Numbered from the stretch's first letter, positions 38,595 to 47,661 are shown. The stretch is DNA of 64,000 nt from Caldifarciminota bacterium (GCA_016930175.1 JAFGHJ010000004.1:116129-180128), one strand, 5' to 3'. Notes: a model not told the origin generated them from the sequence alone. Numbers and translations: made by a program.

Positions 38595-39851
38595 ATGAAA
38601 GTATTGGTTATTGGCGGAGGAGGAAGAGAACATACTGTTGGATGGAGACTGTCCAAAAGCGATAAAATATCGAAACTTTATTTCGCGCCCGGTAACGGAG
38701 GGACTTCTGTTTTAGGCGAGAATGTTAATTTGTCCGCGCTTGATGATATGCTTGCTTTTGCGAAAAGAGAAAATATTGATTTTACTGTAGTAGGACCTGA
38801 ACAGCCACTGGTCGATGGTGTTGTGGATTTATTCGAAGATGAGGGTTTGAAAATATTCGGTCCCTCAAAAGCCGCAGCACTGCTTGAAGGGAGCAAAGCT
38901 TTTTCGAAAGAGGTTATGGCATCGGCAAATGTCCCAACCGCTTCGTTCGAAATATTAGATGATTTTAGAGCCGCGAGGAGATACGTTGAAAGCCACGGAG
39001 AACATCTGGTCGTAAAAGCGAGCGGTCTTGCGGCAGGTAAGGGAGTTATCGTGTGTCAAAGCAGAAAGGAAGCTCTTAATGCACTCGAGTCTATAATGGG
39101 AAAGAAAAGATTCGGGGAAGCGGGGAATACTGTTGTCATAGAGGAACTTTTAGTGGGTGAAGAAGTTTCCGTTCTGGCTCTCGTTTCGGGTGAGAAAATT
39201 CTTCCTTTTTTACCTTCCCAGGACCATAAAAGGGCGTATGATAATGATGAAGGACCCAATACCGGAGGCATGGGCGCCTATGCCCCTACACCTTTCTTAA
39301 CAGAAAGTGAAATGCCGAAAATTATAGAAAGGGTATTCAAGCCAACGATAAAAGAATTGATGAGAAAAGGTATAGAATACAAAGGTGTTCTATACGGTGG
39401 TATAATAATGACAAAGGATGGGCCAAAGGTTCTTGAATTTAACGTCAGATTCGGTGATCCTGAGACTCAGGTTATTCTTCCCCTTTTAGAAGATGATTTG
39501 TTGGAAGTCTTGATTAAAGCAAACGATTACACTTTAGGGGATAAGCTTAATTGTAGTCAAAATTCTGCTCTGGCAGTTGTTATGGCTTCGAAGGGCTATC
39601 CAGGAAGTTACGAGAAAGGTTTTGAAATAAATATACCGGATTTGGATTGTAATGTTTTCCATGCTGGAACAAAAGCCGAAGAGGGACGGTTTTATACAAG
39701 TGGCGGGAGAGTTCTGGCATGTGTTGGCGTTTCGAATGATTTAATAAGTGCGAAAGAAAAAACGTATCGTTGTGTCGAAAGAATCGAGTGTTCAAATCTG
39801 TTTTACAGAAAAGATATAGGAGATAAGGGAATCAAATATCTGTCGCGGTGA
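38595..39851 (+). CDS. purD: phosphoribosylamine-glycine ligase
   Basis: MKVLVIGGGGREHTVGWRL, NVRFGDPETQV, GGMGAYAP. Confidence 0.97.
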   Translation: MKVLVIGGGGREHTVGWRLSKSDKISKLYFAPGNGGTSVLGENVNLSALDDMLAFAKRENIDFTVVGPEQPLVDGVVDLFEDEGLKIFGPSKAAALLEGSKAFSKEVMASANVPTASFEILDDFRAARRYVESHGEHLVVKASGLAAGKGVIVCQSRKEALNALESIMGKKRFGEAGNTVVIEELLVGEEVSVLALVSGEKILPFLPSQDHKRAYDNDEGPNTGGMGAYAPTPFLTESEMPKIIERVFKPTIKELMRKGIEYKGVLYGGIIMTKDGPKVLEFNVRFGDPETQVILPLLEDDLLEVLIKANDYTLGDKLNCSQNSALAVVMASKGYPGSYEKGFEINIPDLDCNVFHAGTKAEEGRFYTSGGRVLACVGVSNDLISAKEKTYRCVERIECSNLFYRKDIGDKGIKYLSR

Positions 39852-39912
39852 AGCCGCTAAGAATGCAAAAGTCAAGTACTAAAAGAGAGTTTAAAAAAAA
39901 TAACACAGAGAA

Positions 39913-40147
39913 GCTGTTGCCCCGTCAATCGCTTACAGCATTCAAAATCCAAGCTGAAGCGAAGGCTAACCATTCATCAGGAACGCGGTCAATTTCCCCA
40001 CCGAGGTTTTGTTCAGGGATGCCACTCCGAAAAACCGCAGTCAGTTTTCCCTGCGAGGAAACTGCTGCTTGGCTCTCGACCTCGCTCCTTTTGACTTTGT
40101 CAAAAGTCCGTGCCCGCTCGGTCTCCGAGACATTTTTCTTGAGCAGC
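39913..40147. ncRNA. candidate structured RNA or hairpin-rich element between purD and rarA (strand unknown)
   Basis: Several clean hairpins: 40088-40106 CTTTTGAC-ttt-GTCAAAAG; 40117-40129 CTCGG-tct-CCGAG; 40042-40064 CAGTTT(T)CC/GGAAACTG; 40064-40069 pairs with 40142-40147; no convincing CDS. Confidence 0.4.
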
Positions 40148-40199
40148 ACCCCTTCACTTATGAATCATTTTTCAAAATGGGGGGGAGAAGGGGATAGTT

Positions 40200-41498
40200 T
40201 TGGCTAATTTATTTGAAAGAGGAAAAGGTAATCCTCCTTTATCATATCGCGTTAGACCCAAAACATTGGATGATTTTATAGGACAGGAAGAGGTGGTGGG
40301 GAAGGGATCCGTTCTTCGCAACCTTATAGAAACAGAAAATCTTCCTTCTTTAATATTGTGGGGTCCTCCTGGTTCGGGTAAGACAACTTTGGCTTATATA
40401 ATTTCTAACCATACGAATTCAAATTTTGAGCGTCTTAGTGCTACCGAAAGTGGCGTAAAAGATGTAAGAGAAGTTATACAAAAAGCAAAATATCTCTTGC
40501 AGAATAAGAATAAAAAAACAATTCTTTTTATTGATGAGATTCACAGATTTAATAAAGCTCAGCAGGATGTTTTACTACCATGTGTCGAAGATGGAACTAT
40601 TGTCCTTATCGGAGCAACTACCGAGAATCCTTCTTTTGAAGTCGTTTCCCCCTTACTTTCAAGATCAAGGACTTATATATTAAAACCTTTTTCTCCGGAG
40701 GATATCAAGAAAATTATTGATAGAGCGCGAGCGATTGATGGAGAAATAAAAAAAATAAAGTTCAAAATGGATGAAGAAGCCATGAATTATCTGATAAAAG
40801 TTTCTTCCGGTGATGCGCGGGTTGCGCTGGATGTTTTTGAAGCCGGCGTCAAAGTTGCCCAAATCGAAAAACGTAAAATCGATAAAGATATGATTGCCAG
40901 TGTTCTTCAGAGACAGGTTATATATGATAAGTCGGGAGAAGAGCATTATAATCTTATCTCGGCTTTTATAAAATCTATTCGCGGTAGTGACCCCGATGCC
41001 GCACTTTACTGGATGGTTAGAATGTTGGAAGGCGGGGAAGACCCTCTTTTTATTGTAAGAAGAATGGTGATTCTTGCTTCAGAAGATATCGGTAATGCGG
41101 ATCCCCGCGCGTTGGAGTTGGCGGTGGCTGCTATGGAGGCTGTAAAATTTGTAGGAATGCCCGAGGCAGGAATAATACTTTCACATGCTGTGACCTATCT
41201 TGCTTCTGCTCCTAAGAGCAACGCTTCTTATATGGCTTACAATAAGGCAAGAAAATTCTTAAAAGAGCATCCAAATGGAGGAGTGCCTTTACATCTTAGA
41301 AACGCGCCCACCGAGCTTATGAAAGAAGCTGGTTATGCCGAAAATTATAAGTACCCGCACGATTTTCCGGGTCATTATGTGGAGGAGTCTTATTTTCCCG
41401 ACGGTGTAAAGAAGAAGATCTTTTACGAACCTACCGAGCAGGGATGGGAAAAAAATATAAAAGAAAGACTGAAGAAACTGCGGGAAAATGGATTTTAA
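40200..41498 (+). CDS. rarA: replication-associated recombination protein A (MgsA/RarA AAA ATPase), TTG start
   Basis: PPGSGKTTLAYIIS, FIDEIHRFNKAQQDVLLPCVEDGTIVLIGATTENPSF. Confidence 0.96.
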   Translation: MANLFERGKGNPPLSYRVRPKTLDDFIGQEEVVGKGSVLRNLIETENLPSLILWGPPGSGKTTLAYIISNHTNSNFERLSATESGVKDVREVIQKAKYLLQNKNKKTILFIDEIHRFNKAQQDVLLPCVEDGTIVLIGATTENPSFEVVSPLLSRSRTYILKPFSPEDIKKIIDRARAIDGEIKKIKFKMDEEAMNYLIKVSSGDARVALDVFEAGVKVAQIEKRKIDKDMIASVLQRQVIYDKSGEEHYNLISAFIKSIRGSDPDAALYWMVRMLEGGEDPLFIVRRMVILASEDIGNADPRALELAVAAMEAVKFVGMPEAGIILSHAVTYLASAPKSNASYMAYNKARKFLKEHPNGGVPLHLRNAPTELMKEAGYAENYKYPHDFPGHYVEESYFPDGVKKKIFYEPTEQGWEKNIKERLKKLRENGF

Positions 41499-41641
41499 CA
41501 ACAAATAGCACAAATAATTTCATTGTTAGTGAGTTAGTGTGTGGGTGTGTTGGCGAGTCAAAAAAAACAGACCAACAGACTAACTGACTCACAGACCAAA
41601 AGTTTAAAAATTTATGTTATTCGTGTGATTCGTTGTTCCTC
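41498..41641. repeat. nested quasi-palindromic element: 9-bp shell, 8-bp shell, A-rich centre
   Basis: aacaacaaa|tagcacaaa...gttagtga|gttagtgt|gtgggtgt|gttggcga-tcaaaaaaaac-agaccaac|agactaac|tgactcac|agaccaaa...ttattcgtgtgattcgttgttcc. Confidence 0.8.
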
Positions 41642-41698
41642 TTAGTTTTGGTGTGGTTGAGGGGTTTTAAGTAAAAAATATAAATTTTGTTGTTTTAC

Positions 41699-41803
41699 TT
41701 TGTCTCTTGGTGCCTTTGTGGCAAATTTGGGCGTTGGGAGTTGGGTTTTTAAACAAAGAGAATTTTTTATAATCTGTGTTAATCTTGTGGAATCTGTGGC
41801 TTA
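41699..41803. repeat. 8-bp and 9-bp register repeats abutting the HtrA-like stop codon
   Basis: ctttgtct|cttggtgc|ctttgtgg; aatctgtgt|taatcttgt|ggaatctgt|gg. Confidence 0.65.
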
Positions 41804-42844
41804 CTTTAACTTTTCGAATTCTTCCTTCAACTCTTCCAGTTCTTCGGAAAGGTGAAGTATTTTTTCGGCTAAGAATTCTTTTAGTTGTTCTTTGTTTTCT
41901 ATAAATTTTTTAGGTGTAATTTTTTCGATTTTGAAATCCGGTAAACTTTTGGGTTCGGCATCTTTCATTTCTGCTAACTTAACAGGGATTTCCATTTTGT
42001 TGTTATCTCTTATAATCTTAAGTGTTACAGTTTTCCCGGGTTCCTCGATCAGAATCATTTCCTTGAGTCTTTCGAGATGAGGTATATTGTTATTGTTGAG
42101 CGCTATAATTATATCGCCTTTTTTTATTCCTGCCAACTCGGCGGGTGAATCTTTCATCACTTCCTTTACGATCACTCCCATATTTAGTGGTGTGTTGTTT
42201 TCGATTATAACACCGAGCCAGGCTCTTTTTACGACACCTATCTTTTTTATCTGTTCCACAGTATTCAAGATGTAGTTAACTTTAACAACCTCTGCAAAGT
42301 TGTTGGTATTTCTGAAAAGATTTTCAGGTAAAACAGAACGATTGACACAGCCTGCCACAATTCCTAAAAGATTTCCTTCAGAGTCGAAAACCCCTGCGCC
42401 ATTATTGCCCGGAGATAAAGGGGCGGAAAGATTAAAAGATATGCCTTCGGGACTTTGAATGAATCCCATGCCGATCAGCCCCATGGAACCGAAAGAATTA
42501 CCGTAAATGTAACAGATTTGCGCCTGTTTAATTTCCCCACCGGGGGATGGAATTTTAAATTCTTTTTGCGCTTTTATTAGATGAATTCCCGTAGATGGGT
42601 CACGTCCTATAACTGATCCTGCGGTAAGGTTCCCGAATCTGTCTTCTATATGTACCGTTTGACCTATTTCTATAAAACCTACAGTTGCAATATGGTTCTT
42701 TTCTACAATGGTACCGGTCATTATTAAATTACCTTCATCGGTACGAAGGGAAACAACATAAGGCGAAATATTTTTTTCAAGTTCTAATACCTCTTGTTCT
42801 ACTTTTGAGAGATAGGTGGCGAGTAAAATTAATATAAGACTCAT
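41801..42844 (-). CDS. HtrA/DegS-like trypsin-fold + PDZ protein, predicted catalytically inactive
   Basis: HtrA-like blocks; His region IATVGFI, Asp region DPSTGIHLIKA, Ser region SPGNNGAG; PDZ GVIVKEVMKDSPAELAGIKKGDIIIALNN. Confidence 0.78.
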   Translation of the reverse strand: MSLILILLATYLSKVEQEVLELEKNISPYVVSLRTDEGNLIMTGTIVEKNHIATVGFIEIGQTVHIEDRFGNLTAGSVIGRDPSTGIHLIKAQKEFKIPSPGGEIKQAQICYIYGNSFGSMGLIGMGFIQSPEGISFNLSAPLSPGNNGAGVFDSEGNLLGIVAGCVNRSVLPENLFRNTNNFAEVVKVNYILNTVEQIKKIGVVKRAWLGVIIENNTPLNMGVIVKEVMKDSPAELAGIKKGDIIIALNNNNIPHLERLKEMILIEEPGKTVTLKIIRDNNKMEIPVKLAEMKDAEPKSLPDFKIEKITPKKFIENKEQLKEFLAEKILHLSEELEELKEEFEKLK

Positions 42845-42865
42845 GATAAGGCTGGAAACCCCTGC

Positions 42866-43297
42866 TTAGAAGCTGCCTCCGGAATAGCTCGTCAAAACAA
42901 AATTTCCTTCTCTTTCATAATAAACTTCTGAATATGGAGTTTTTTCTTCTTTTACGATATAGTATTCTTTTGGGGTTTCCTGTGCGATTGTTTCTTCACT
43001 TCTAAAAAAGGGTGCAATGAGTATTCCCAATATTACCAAAAGGGAAGCGCTAACAGCAAGACGCCTCAGTCGATAAATTTTTCTTCTTGGGAAAATAATA
43101 ATTCGTTCAAATACTTTTTTGGAAGGCTTTGGAATTTCTATTGAGCAGATGCGGGAACTGATATTCTGATAACTTTTGAGAATATTATTGCAATATTCGC
43201 ATTTTTTAATATGTTCTTCAACTTTGAGTATATCAGCTCTTTCTAATTCGGCATCGATATAAGCCGATATTAATTCCTTAATTGATTCGCAACTCAT
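42866..43297 (-). CDS. zinc-finger anti-sigma factor (zf-HC2/ZAS type), single TM
   Basis: AYIDAELE...VEEHIKKCEYC (HxxxCxxC); TM LAVSASLLVILGILIAPFF. Confidence 0.88.
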   Translation of the reverse strand: MSCESIKELISAYIDAELERADILKVEEHIKKCEYCNNILKSYQNISSRICSIEIPKPSKKVFERIIIFPRRKIYRLRRLAVSASLLVILGILIAPFFRSEETIAQETPKEYYIVKEEKTPYSEVYYEREGNFVLTSYSGGSF

Positions 43298-43749
43298 TTA
43301 CTTCCCTCCAAAAAATTTTTTAATTCCTCCCTGGCTCTGCTAAGTCTGGATTTTACGGTACCTTTTTCAATTCCAAGTACTTCTGCTATTTCCTGATATT
43401 CCAACTTATTTATTTCTCTTAAAATTATTACCTCTTTTAATTTCGGCGACAATTTTTTTATCCCTTTTTCAATGTCAAGTTTTAATTCAATATTCTTCTC
43501 TTTTGTTTTTAATTTTAATAAATCCAAGCTAAATTTATTCTTTCTCTTTCTCCAGTGATCATATACCGTGTTTCTTGCTATTGTGAGCAGATAACCCTTC
43601 CAGTTCTGAATATCCTTGTTTGCGGCTCTCATTACTTTAATAAATGTGTCTTGTAAAAGATCTTCCGCTTCTGCTCTATTCTGAACCATCCCATATATAT
43701 ATTTGTATATATAATCGTGATAATCCAGAAATATCTGCTCAATATTCAT
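43294..43749 (-). CDS. ECF-subfamily RNA polymerase sigma factor
   Basis: AEDLLQDTFIKVMRA (region 2), YQEIAEVLGIEKGTVKSRLSRAREELK (region 4). Confidence 0.94.
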   Translation of the reverse strand: MNIEQIFLDYHDYIYKYIYGMVQNRAEAEDLLQDTFIKVMRAANKDIQNWKGYLLTIARNTVYDHWRKRKNKFSLDLLKLKTKEKNIELKLDIEKGIKKLSPKLKEVIILREINKLEYQEIAEVLGIEKGTVKSRLSRAREELKNFLEGSK

Positions 43750-43756
43750 AGGTAAA

Positions 43757-43781
43757 GACGCAATAACTCCCCTATATGTTC
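43757..43781 (-). promoter_or_regulatory. ECF-type promoter GGAAC-N16-CGTC upstream of the sigma gene
   Basis: Minus strand GGAAC ATATAGGGGAGTTATTG CGTC region, 7 nt before ATG. Confidence 0.5.
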
Positions 43782-43855
43782 CATAATATATAGTATTGAT
43801 GAATGTTTTTTATTTTTTTGTAAAGAATGTTTCATTGGAATTCACTGCCTTTTTC

Positions 43856-44092
43856 TGTAAATAAAATATCGAAAATCAAAAAGCAAAATGAACAAAACCA
43901 CACAGAGCCCACCTCTCTCAACCCCAATTTTTTTAACCACTGAGAGCACAGAGGTTTTATTTCTTTTTTTTCTCTGTGTACTCTGCGTTTTTTCTTTTTT
44001 AACAAAATCATTTCTCTGTGTCCTCTGTGGTTAGTCTTTTTTCTTTTTTTTAATCCATTTTCCATTTTTATATTTAAATTTTACATTTTATA
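43856..44092. repeat. nested element: outer TIR-like flanks, inner 9-bp-register inverted pair
   Basis: Left taaataaaatatcgaaaatcaaaaagcaaaatga; right catttttatatttaaattttacatttta; inner AACCACTGAGAGCACAGAG (43936) vs CTCTGTGTCCTCTGTGGTT (44016). Confidence 0.75.
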
Positions 44093-44136
44093 GGTTTTAC
44101 ATTACAACTTTTTATTTAAACAGTTGCTTAAAAGTT

Positions 44137-45342
44137 TCACGTGGTCAAATCGTGTTGTAGAACTCTCCTTAGTAATTCAGAGTATTTCCTGCCTAAGTTT
44201 TTCCATGAATAGTCGGAATAATTTGAAATGCCTTTAAATAAATGAGGTTTCCGGATAGCCTTAAGGACGGAATATGCGAAGGATTTTGGTTCCGCATCAC
44301 AAATTATTCCGGAGGAACCAATTAATTTTTTTATCTCTGTATTTTTAGTTATTGCAATAATTGGTAATCCCGTGTATAGATACTGATAAAGTTTCCCCGG
44401 GATGAGCCAACTATCTTCCTTTCCACTTACGCCCATAAGTATTAGTAAATCCGATGCCATAAGTTCGGATAGGGCTTCTTTATGTGGTAAATATCCGGTG
44501 GTTATGAAATTTTTCAGTCCGATATTTCTTGCCTTTTCTTTTAATTCTTTCAGCATAGATGGTCCTATGTATTTAAAGACAAAGTTTTCTTGAAGTCCCG
44601 GATTTAAAGAAAAGAGCTTTTCGATTCCCTCAAAAAGTAAATCTGGTTTAATCAGGTTGCTGAATGTTCCCATATAGGTAACCGTGTATTTTTTTAGTTT
44701 TTCTGTTTTGCTTGAAAGCGGAAATGCTTTTTCGTCGAAGCCATTTCTTATTAGGTGAATTTTGTCTTTATTTTTGGGATATTGAGTTTTTAAGTAATCT
44801 CCTATTCCCTCCGTAACCGTAACGATAGCAGAAGCTTTATTAATAAACATTTTTTCTGCTTTTCCAGCAAGATGTTCTTCGGCTTTTAAAAAATATTTCC
44901 CCAGATAACTTCCGGTCCACTGATCTCTGTAATCTATTATACAGGGTATATTTCTACTTAGGAATAATGTAAGCGCGGTAGAAAAGGGAGGGCAGGAAAC
45001 AATTATTATATCTGTGCTTTTTATTTTGCTCCATAAGAAAGGAAGCCAAAAGATTTTATTGTCCGGAAAAGAAAAGTAATCATGTTTGCTTGGTCCGGGA
45101 GTCGAAACTCTACCTGGTAGTAAATGAAGAGGATCCGGGCAAAAAGACCTTTCAATTTTTAAATCATCTATCTGGAAAGAGATATTATCCTTAGGGTAAC
45201 TGTAAGGAGGGTAAGTAGTATAAACTTCAACATCCCATCCCAGTTCTTTTAAAACTTTTGGGATGTTGTATAACCTCTGTACGCCACCCATTCCCATAGG
45301 GGGAAAGTAGTATGTAATCCAGCAAACTTTTCGTTTTACTGT
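44137..45342 (-). CDS. glycosyltransferase family 4-like; reading frame extends upstream of the called ATG
   Basis: In-frame upstream extension encodes KVCWITYYFPPMGMGGVQRL; DYRDQWTG, TYMGTFS. 5' boundary is approximate; no canonical start found. Confidence 0.78.
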   Translation of the reverse strand, partial: TVKRKVCWITYYFPPMGMGGVQRLYNIPKVLKELGWDVEVYTTYPPYSYPKDNISFQIDDLKIERSFCPDPLHLLPGRVSTPGPSKHDYFSFPDNKIFWLPFLWSKIKSTDIIIVSCPPFSTALTLFLSRNIPCIIDYRDQWTGSYLGKYFLKAEEHLAGKAEKMFINKASAIVTVTEGIGDYLKTQYPKNKDKIHLIRNGFDEKAFPLSSKTEKLKKYTVTYMGTFSNLIKPDLLFEGIEKLFSLNPGLQENFVFKYIGPSMLKELKEKARNIGLKNFITTGYLPHKEALSELMASDLLILMGVSGKEDSWLIPGKLYQYLYTGLPIIAITKNTEIKKLIGSSGIICDAEPKSFAYSVLKAIRKPHLFKGISNYSDYSWKNLGRKYSELLRRVLQHDLTT

Positions 45343-45359
45343 TCGGTCTCCTGTTTCCT

Positions 45360-46166
45360 TTATTTTGTATCTTTTTCTATAAAGTCCTCTGGAGATACTT
45401 TATTTTTACCGCTTTTACCCTTCATCAAATTCATGAAAGGTTTAAAAAGGTCTATGGGTATAGGGAATACTGTGGTTGAGTTGTTTTCTGCTGCGATTTC
45501 GTTTAAGGTCTGCAGATATCGAAGTTGAATCGTAACAGGGGATTGTTCCATAAGTTTTGCAGCCGCAACCAATTTTTCCGCAGCCTGGTATTCACCCATA
45601 GCGTTGATTATCTTTGCTCTTCTGTCTCTTTCGGATTCAGCCTGACGCGCCATTGCTCTTTGCATATCCTGAGGCAGGTCAACGTGTTTTATCTCCACAG
45701 TACTTACCTTTATTCCCCAGGGGTCTGTTTCTTTATCGATAACGGTTTGAAGTTCTTTGTTGAGTTTTTCCCTTTCGGATAAGAGTTCATCCAGTTCCGC
45801 ACTGCCTACAACACTTCTGAGAGTTGTCTGTGAAATCTGCGAAGTGGCAAATTTGTAATTTTCGATTTCAATTATTGCCTTTTCCGGATCCATAACTCTG
45901 AAGTAAACAACGGCATTGACTTTCACGGAGACGTTGTCTCTCGTTATTACGTCTTGAGGCGGGACATCATGGGTAACTACCCGCAAACTAACCCTTACAA
46001 TTTTTTCGAAAAACGGAATGATAAGAACAAAACCCGGTCCTCTGACTCCCGCAAATCTTCCGAGACGGAAAACGACAGCCCGTTCATATTCCTGGAGTAT
46101 ATGTATGGCGTTAGCTAAGATTATTAAGCCGATAACTCCAATTACAATTAATACACCACCAGTCAA
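45360..46166 (-). CDS. slipin/stomatin-like SPFH-domain membrane protein
   Basis: [27 protein letters not shown]...[24 protein letters not shown]. Confidence 0.94.
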   Translation of the reverse strand: MTGGVLIVIGVIGLIILANAIHILQEYERAVVFRLGRFAGVRGPGFVLIIPFFEKIVRVSLRVVTHDVPPQDVITRDNVSVKVNAVVYFRVMDPEKAIIEIENYKFATSQISQTTLRSVVGSAELDELLSEREKLNKELQTVIDKETDPWGIKVSTVEIKHVDLPQDMQRAMARQAESERDRRAKIINAMGEYQAAEKLVAAAKLMEQSPVTIQLRYLQTLNEIAAENNSTTVFPIPIDLFKPFMNLMKGKSGKNKVSPEDFIEKDTK

Positions 46167-46167
46167 T

Positions 46168-47436
46168 TTATACCTCCTTTTTTTTGACTTTGACAGTTAA
46201 ACCATTCACTTCTACAACTTCTACCTCGGTGTCTATTTTTATTTTTTTATTCGCAACGGCGTTCCAGTATTCGCCTCTTACGAATACTTTTCCGCCTTTT
46301 GAATTTATGTCACTGACGGCTTTCCCGATTGCTCCCGTTAACCCTTCTTTTCCTGTTGTGGGTTTATTTTTCATGGCTTTTATAACGGCACCTAAAGCGA
46401 ATATAAAGAAGGCAGCAGTCGTTCCGACAGCGGCAAATATTAGAGGTTTCGAGATTTGAAGGAAAGTCGCGTCAGTATTTATTAGCATAATTGAACCTAT
46501 GGACATCGATACAATACCTCCTATAGTTAAAGGTCCGTATGTTGGAGTTAATACCTCCATAACGAACATAGCAATACCAAGTATTATCAAAGCGACGCCT
46601 GCATAATTTATCGGAAGTACCGAAAAAGAGTAAAAGGCGAGAATAATACATAAGGCGCCTAAAACACCGGGAATTATTGCTCCCGGGCTTCTTATTTCGA
46701 ATATTAGGCCGTATATACCAACAATGAACAAAATATAAGCTATATTTGGATTCGAAATCAATTTGAGAAATTCTTCTCTGAAGTTCATTGGTAAATTTTC
46801 TCTTTCTGCATTTTTTGTATCTAATTTTTTTACACCCCCGGGGAGTTCTACTTTCCTGCCATGAATTTTTTCCAGCAGTTCATCAACAGATGAAACAACC
46901 AAATCGATTATTCCCAATTCCAGAGCTTCTTCTGCTGTTGCGGAAACGGATTCCCTAACTGCTTTTTCCGCCCATTCTATGTTTCTGTTCCTTTTTTTAG
47001 CTATTCCACGCAGGTAAGCAGCTGCATCTTCCGTTGCTTTTTCCATCATTGTATCATCCGCTTTTTTCTCTTCTCCTCCTCCGATGCCTTGAGGTGAAAT
47101 TGCTACGGGATGTGCTGCACCTAAGTTTGTTCCGGGTGTCATTGCTGCGATATGAGCTGCATAAGTCAGGAAAACTCCTGCAGAGGCGTCGCTCGCCCCT
47201 GAAGGATAAACGTAAATGATGATTGTAATATTAGAATTTAATTCATCTTTAACTATTTCTCGCATTGCGTCCATGAGTCCGCCGGGTGTATCAAGTAAGA
47301 AAACTATTGCTTCTGCTTCTTTCTCTTCAGCTTTATCTATTACTCTTTGGACGTAGTTAGCTGTAATAGGGCTTATTACCCCTTCAATATTACCTATAAC
47401 AACGGTACTACTGAGAAGCCATAAGATTAAATTCAT
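46168..47436 (-). CDS. NfeD-family protein with ClpP-class serine protease domain
   Basis: [51 protein letters not shown]-terminal NfeD OB fold; paired with slipin. Confidence 0.92.
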   Translation of the reverse strand: MNLILWLLSSTVVIGNIEGVISPITANYVQRVIDKAEEKEAEAIVFLLDTPGGLMDAMREIVKDELNSNITIIIYVYPSGASDASAGVFLTYAAHIAAMTPGTNLGAAHPVAISPQGIGGGEEKKADDTMMEKATEDAAAYLRGIAKKRNRNIEWAEKAVRESVSATAEEALELGIIDLVVSSVDELLEKIHGRKVELPGGVKKLDTKNAERENLPMNFREEFLKLISNPNIAYILFIVGIYGLIFEIRSPGAIIPGVLGALCIILAFYSFSVLPINYAGVALIILGIAMFVMEVLTPTYGPLTIGGIVSMSIGSIMLINTDATFLQISKPLIFAAVGTTAAFFIFALGAVIKAMKNKPTTGKEGLTGAIGKAVSDINSKGGKVFVRGEYWNAVANKKIKIDTEVEVVEVNGLTVKVKKKEV

Positions 47437-47442
47437 AGACCT

Positions 47443-47471
47443 ATAATACTAAAATAGAATAACTAAGTCAA
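47443..47471 (-). promoter_or_regulatory. promoter TTGACT-17-TATTAT for NfeD-slipin operon
   Basis: Minus strand TATTAT AGGTCT ATG, so the ATG is at the predicted start site. Confidence 0.7.
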
Positions 47472-47504
47472 CCCTGTTTTATTGCCCTACACACCGCCCA
47501 CAAA

Positions 47505-47625
47505 GCTATTAGCTATTTGCCATTAGCGTTTTGCATTAAACTGATACCAACACTTTAAATTTTATAAAGGATAAAATTTTCTGTTTTTTAGCTAACAGCT
47601 AAAGGCCAAAAGCTAAGAGCTGCGT
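47505..47625. repeat. 7-bp-register quasi-palindrome with perfect AT-rich core hairpin
   Basis: GC at 47505/512/519/526/533 and 47591/598/605/612/619; core AAATTTTAT-aaagg-ATAAAATTT (47557-47579). Confidence 0.85.
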
Positions 47626-47633
47626 TGTTGCAC

Positions 47634-47661
47634 TTGACTTATGAAAATAGTTTCCTATTAT
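47634..47661 (+). promoter_or_regulatory. promoter TTGACT-16-TATTAT for UROD-family gene
   Basis: TTGACT TATGAAAATAGTTTCC TATTAT AAATTCC ATG. Confidence 0.7.

Noticed and set aside
39905-40160. RNase P RNA or tmRNA
   Set aside because: Lacks GAGGAAAGTCCG/ACAGAA motifs of rnpB and the tRNA-like ends of tmRNA.
39848-40207. ORFs on both strands between purD and rarA (119 aa plus, 74 aa minus)
   Set aside because: No convincing protein family, both frames open over a hairpin-rich block; treated as a structured-RNA candidate instead.
43832-44065. 77-aa ORF with NHRGHREMILLKKKK
   Set aside because: Same repeat-derived artefact within the nested spacer element.
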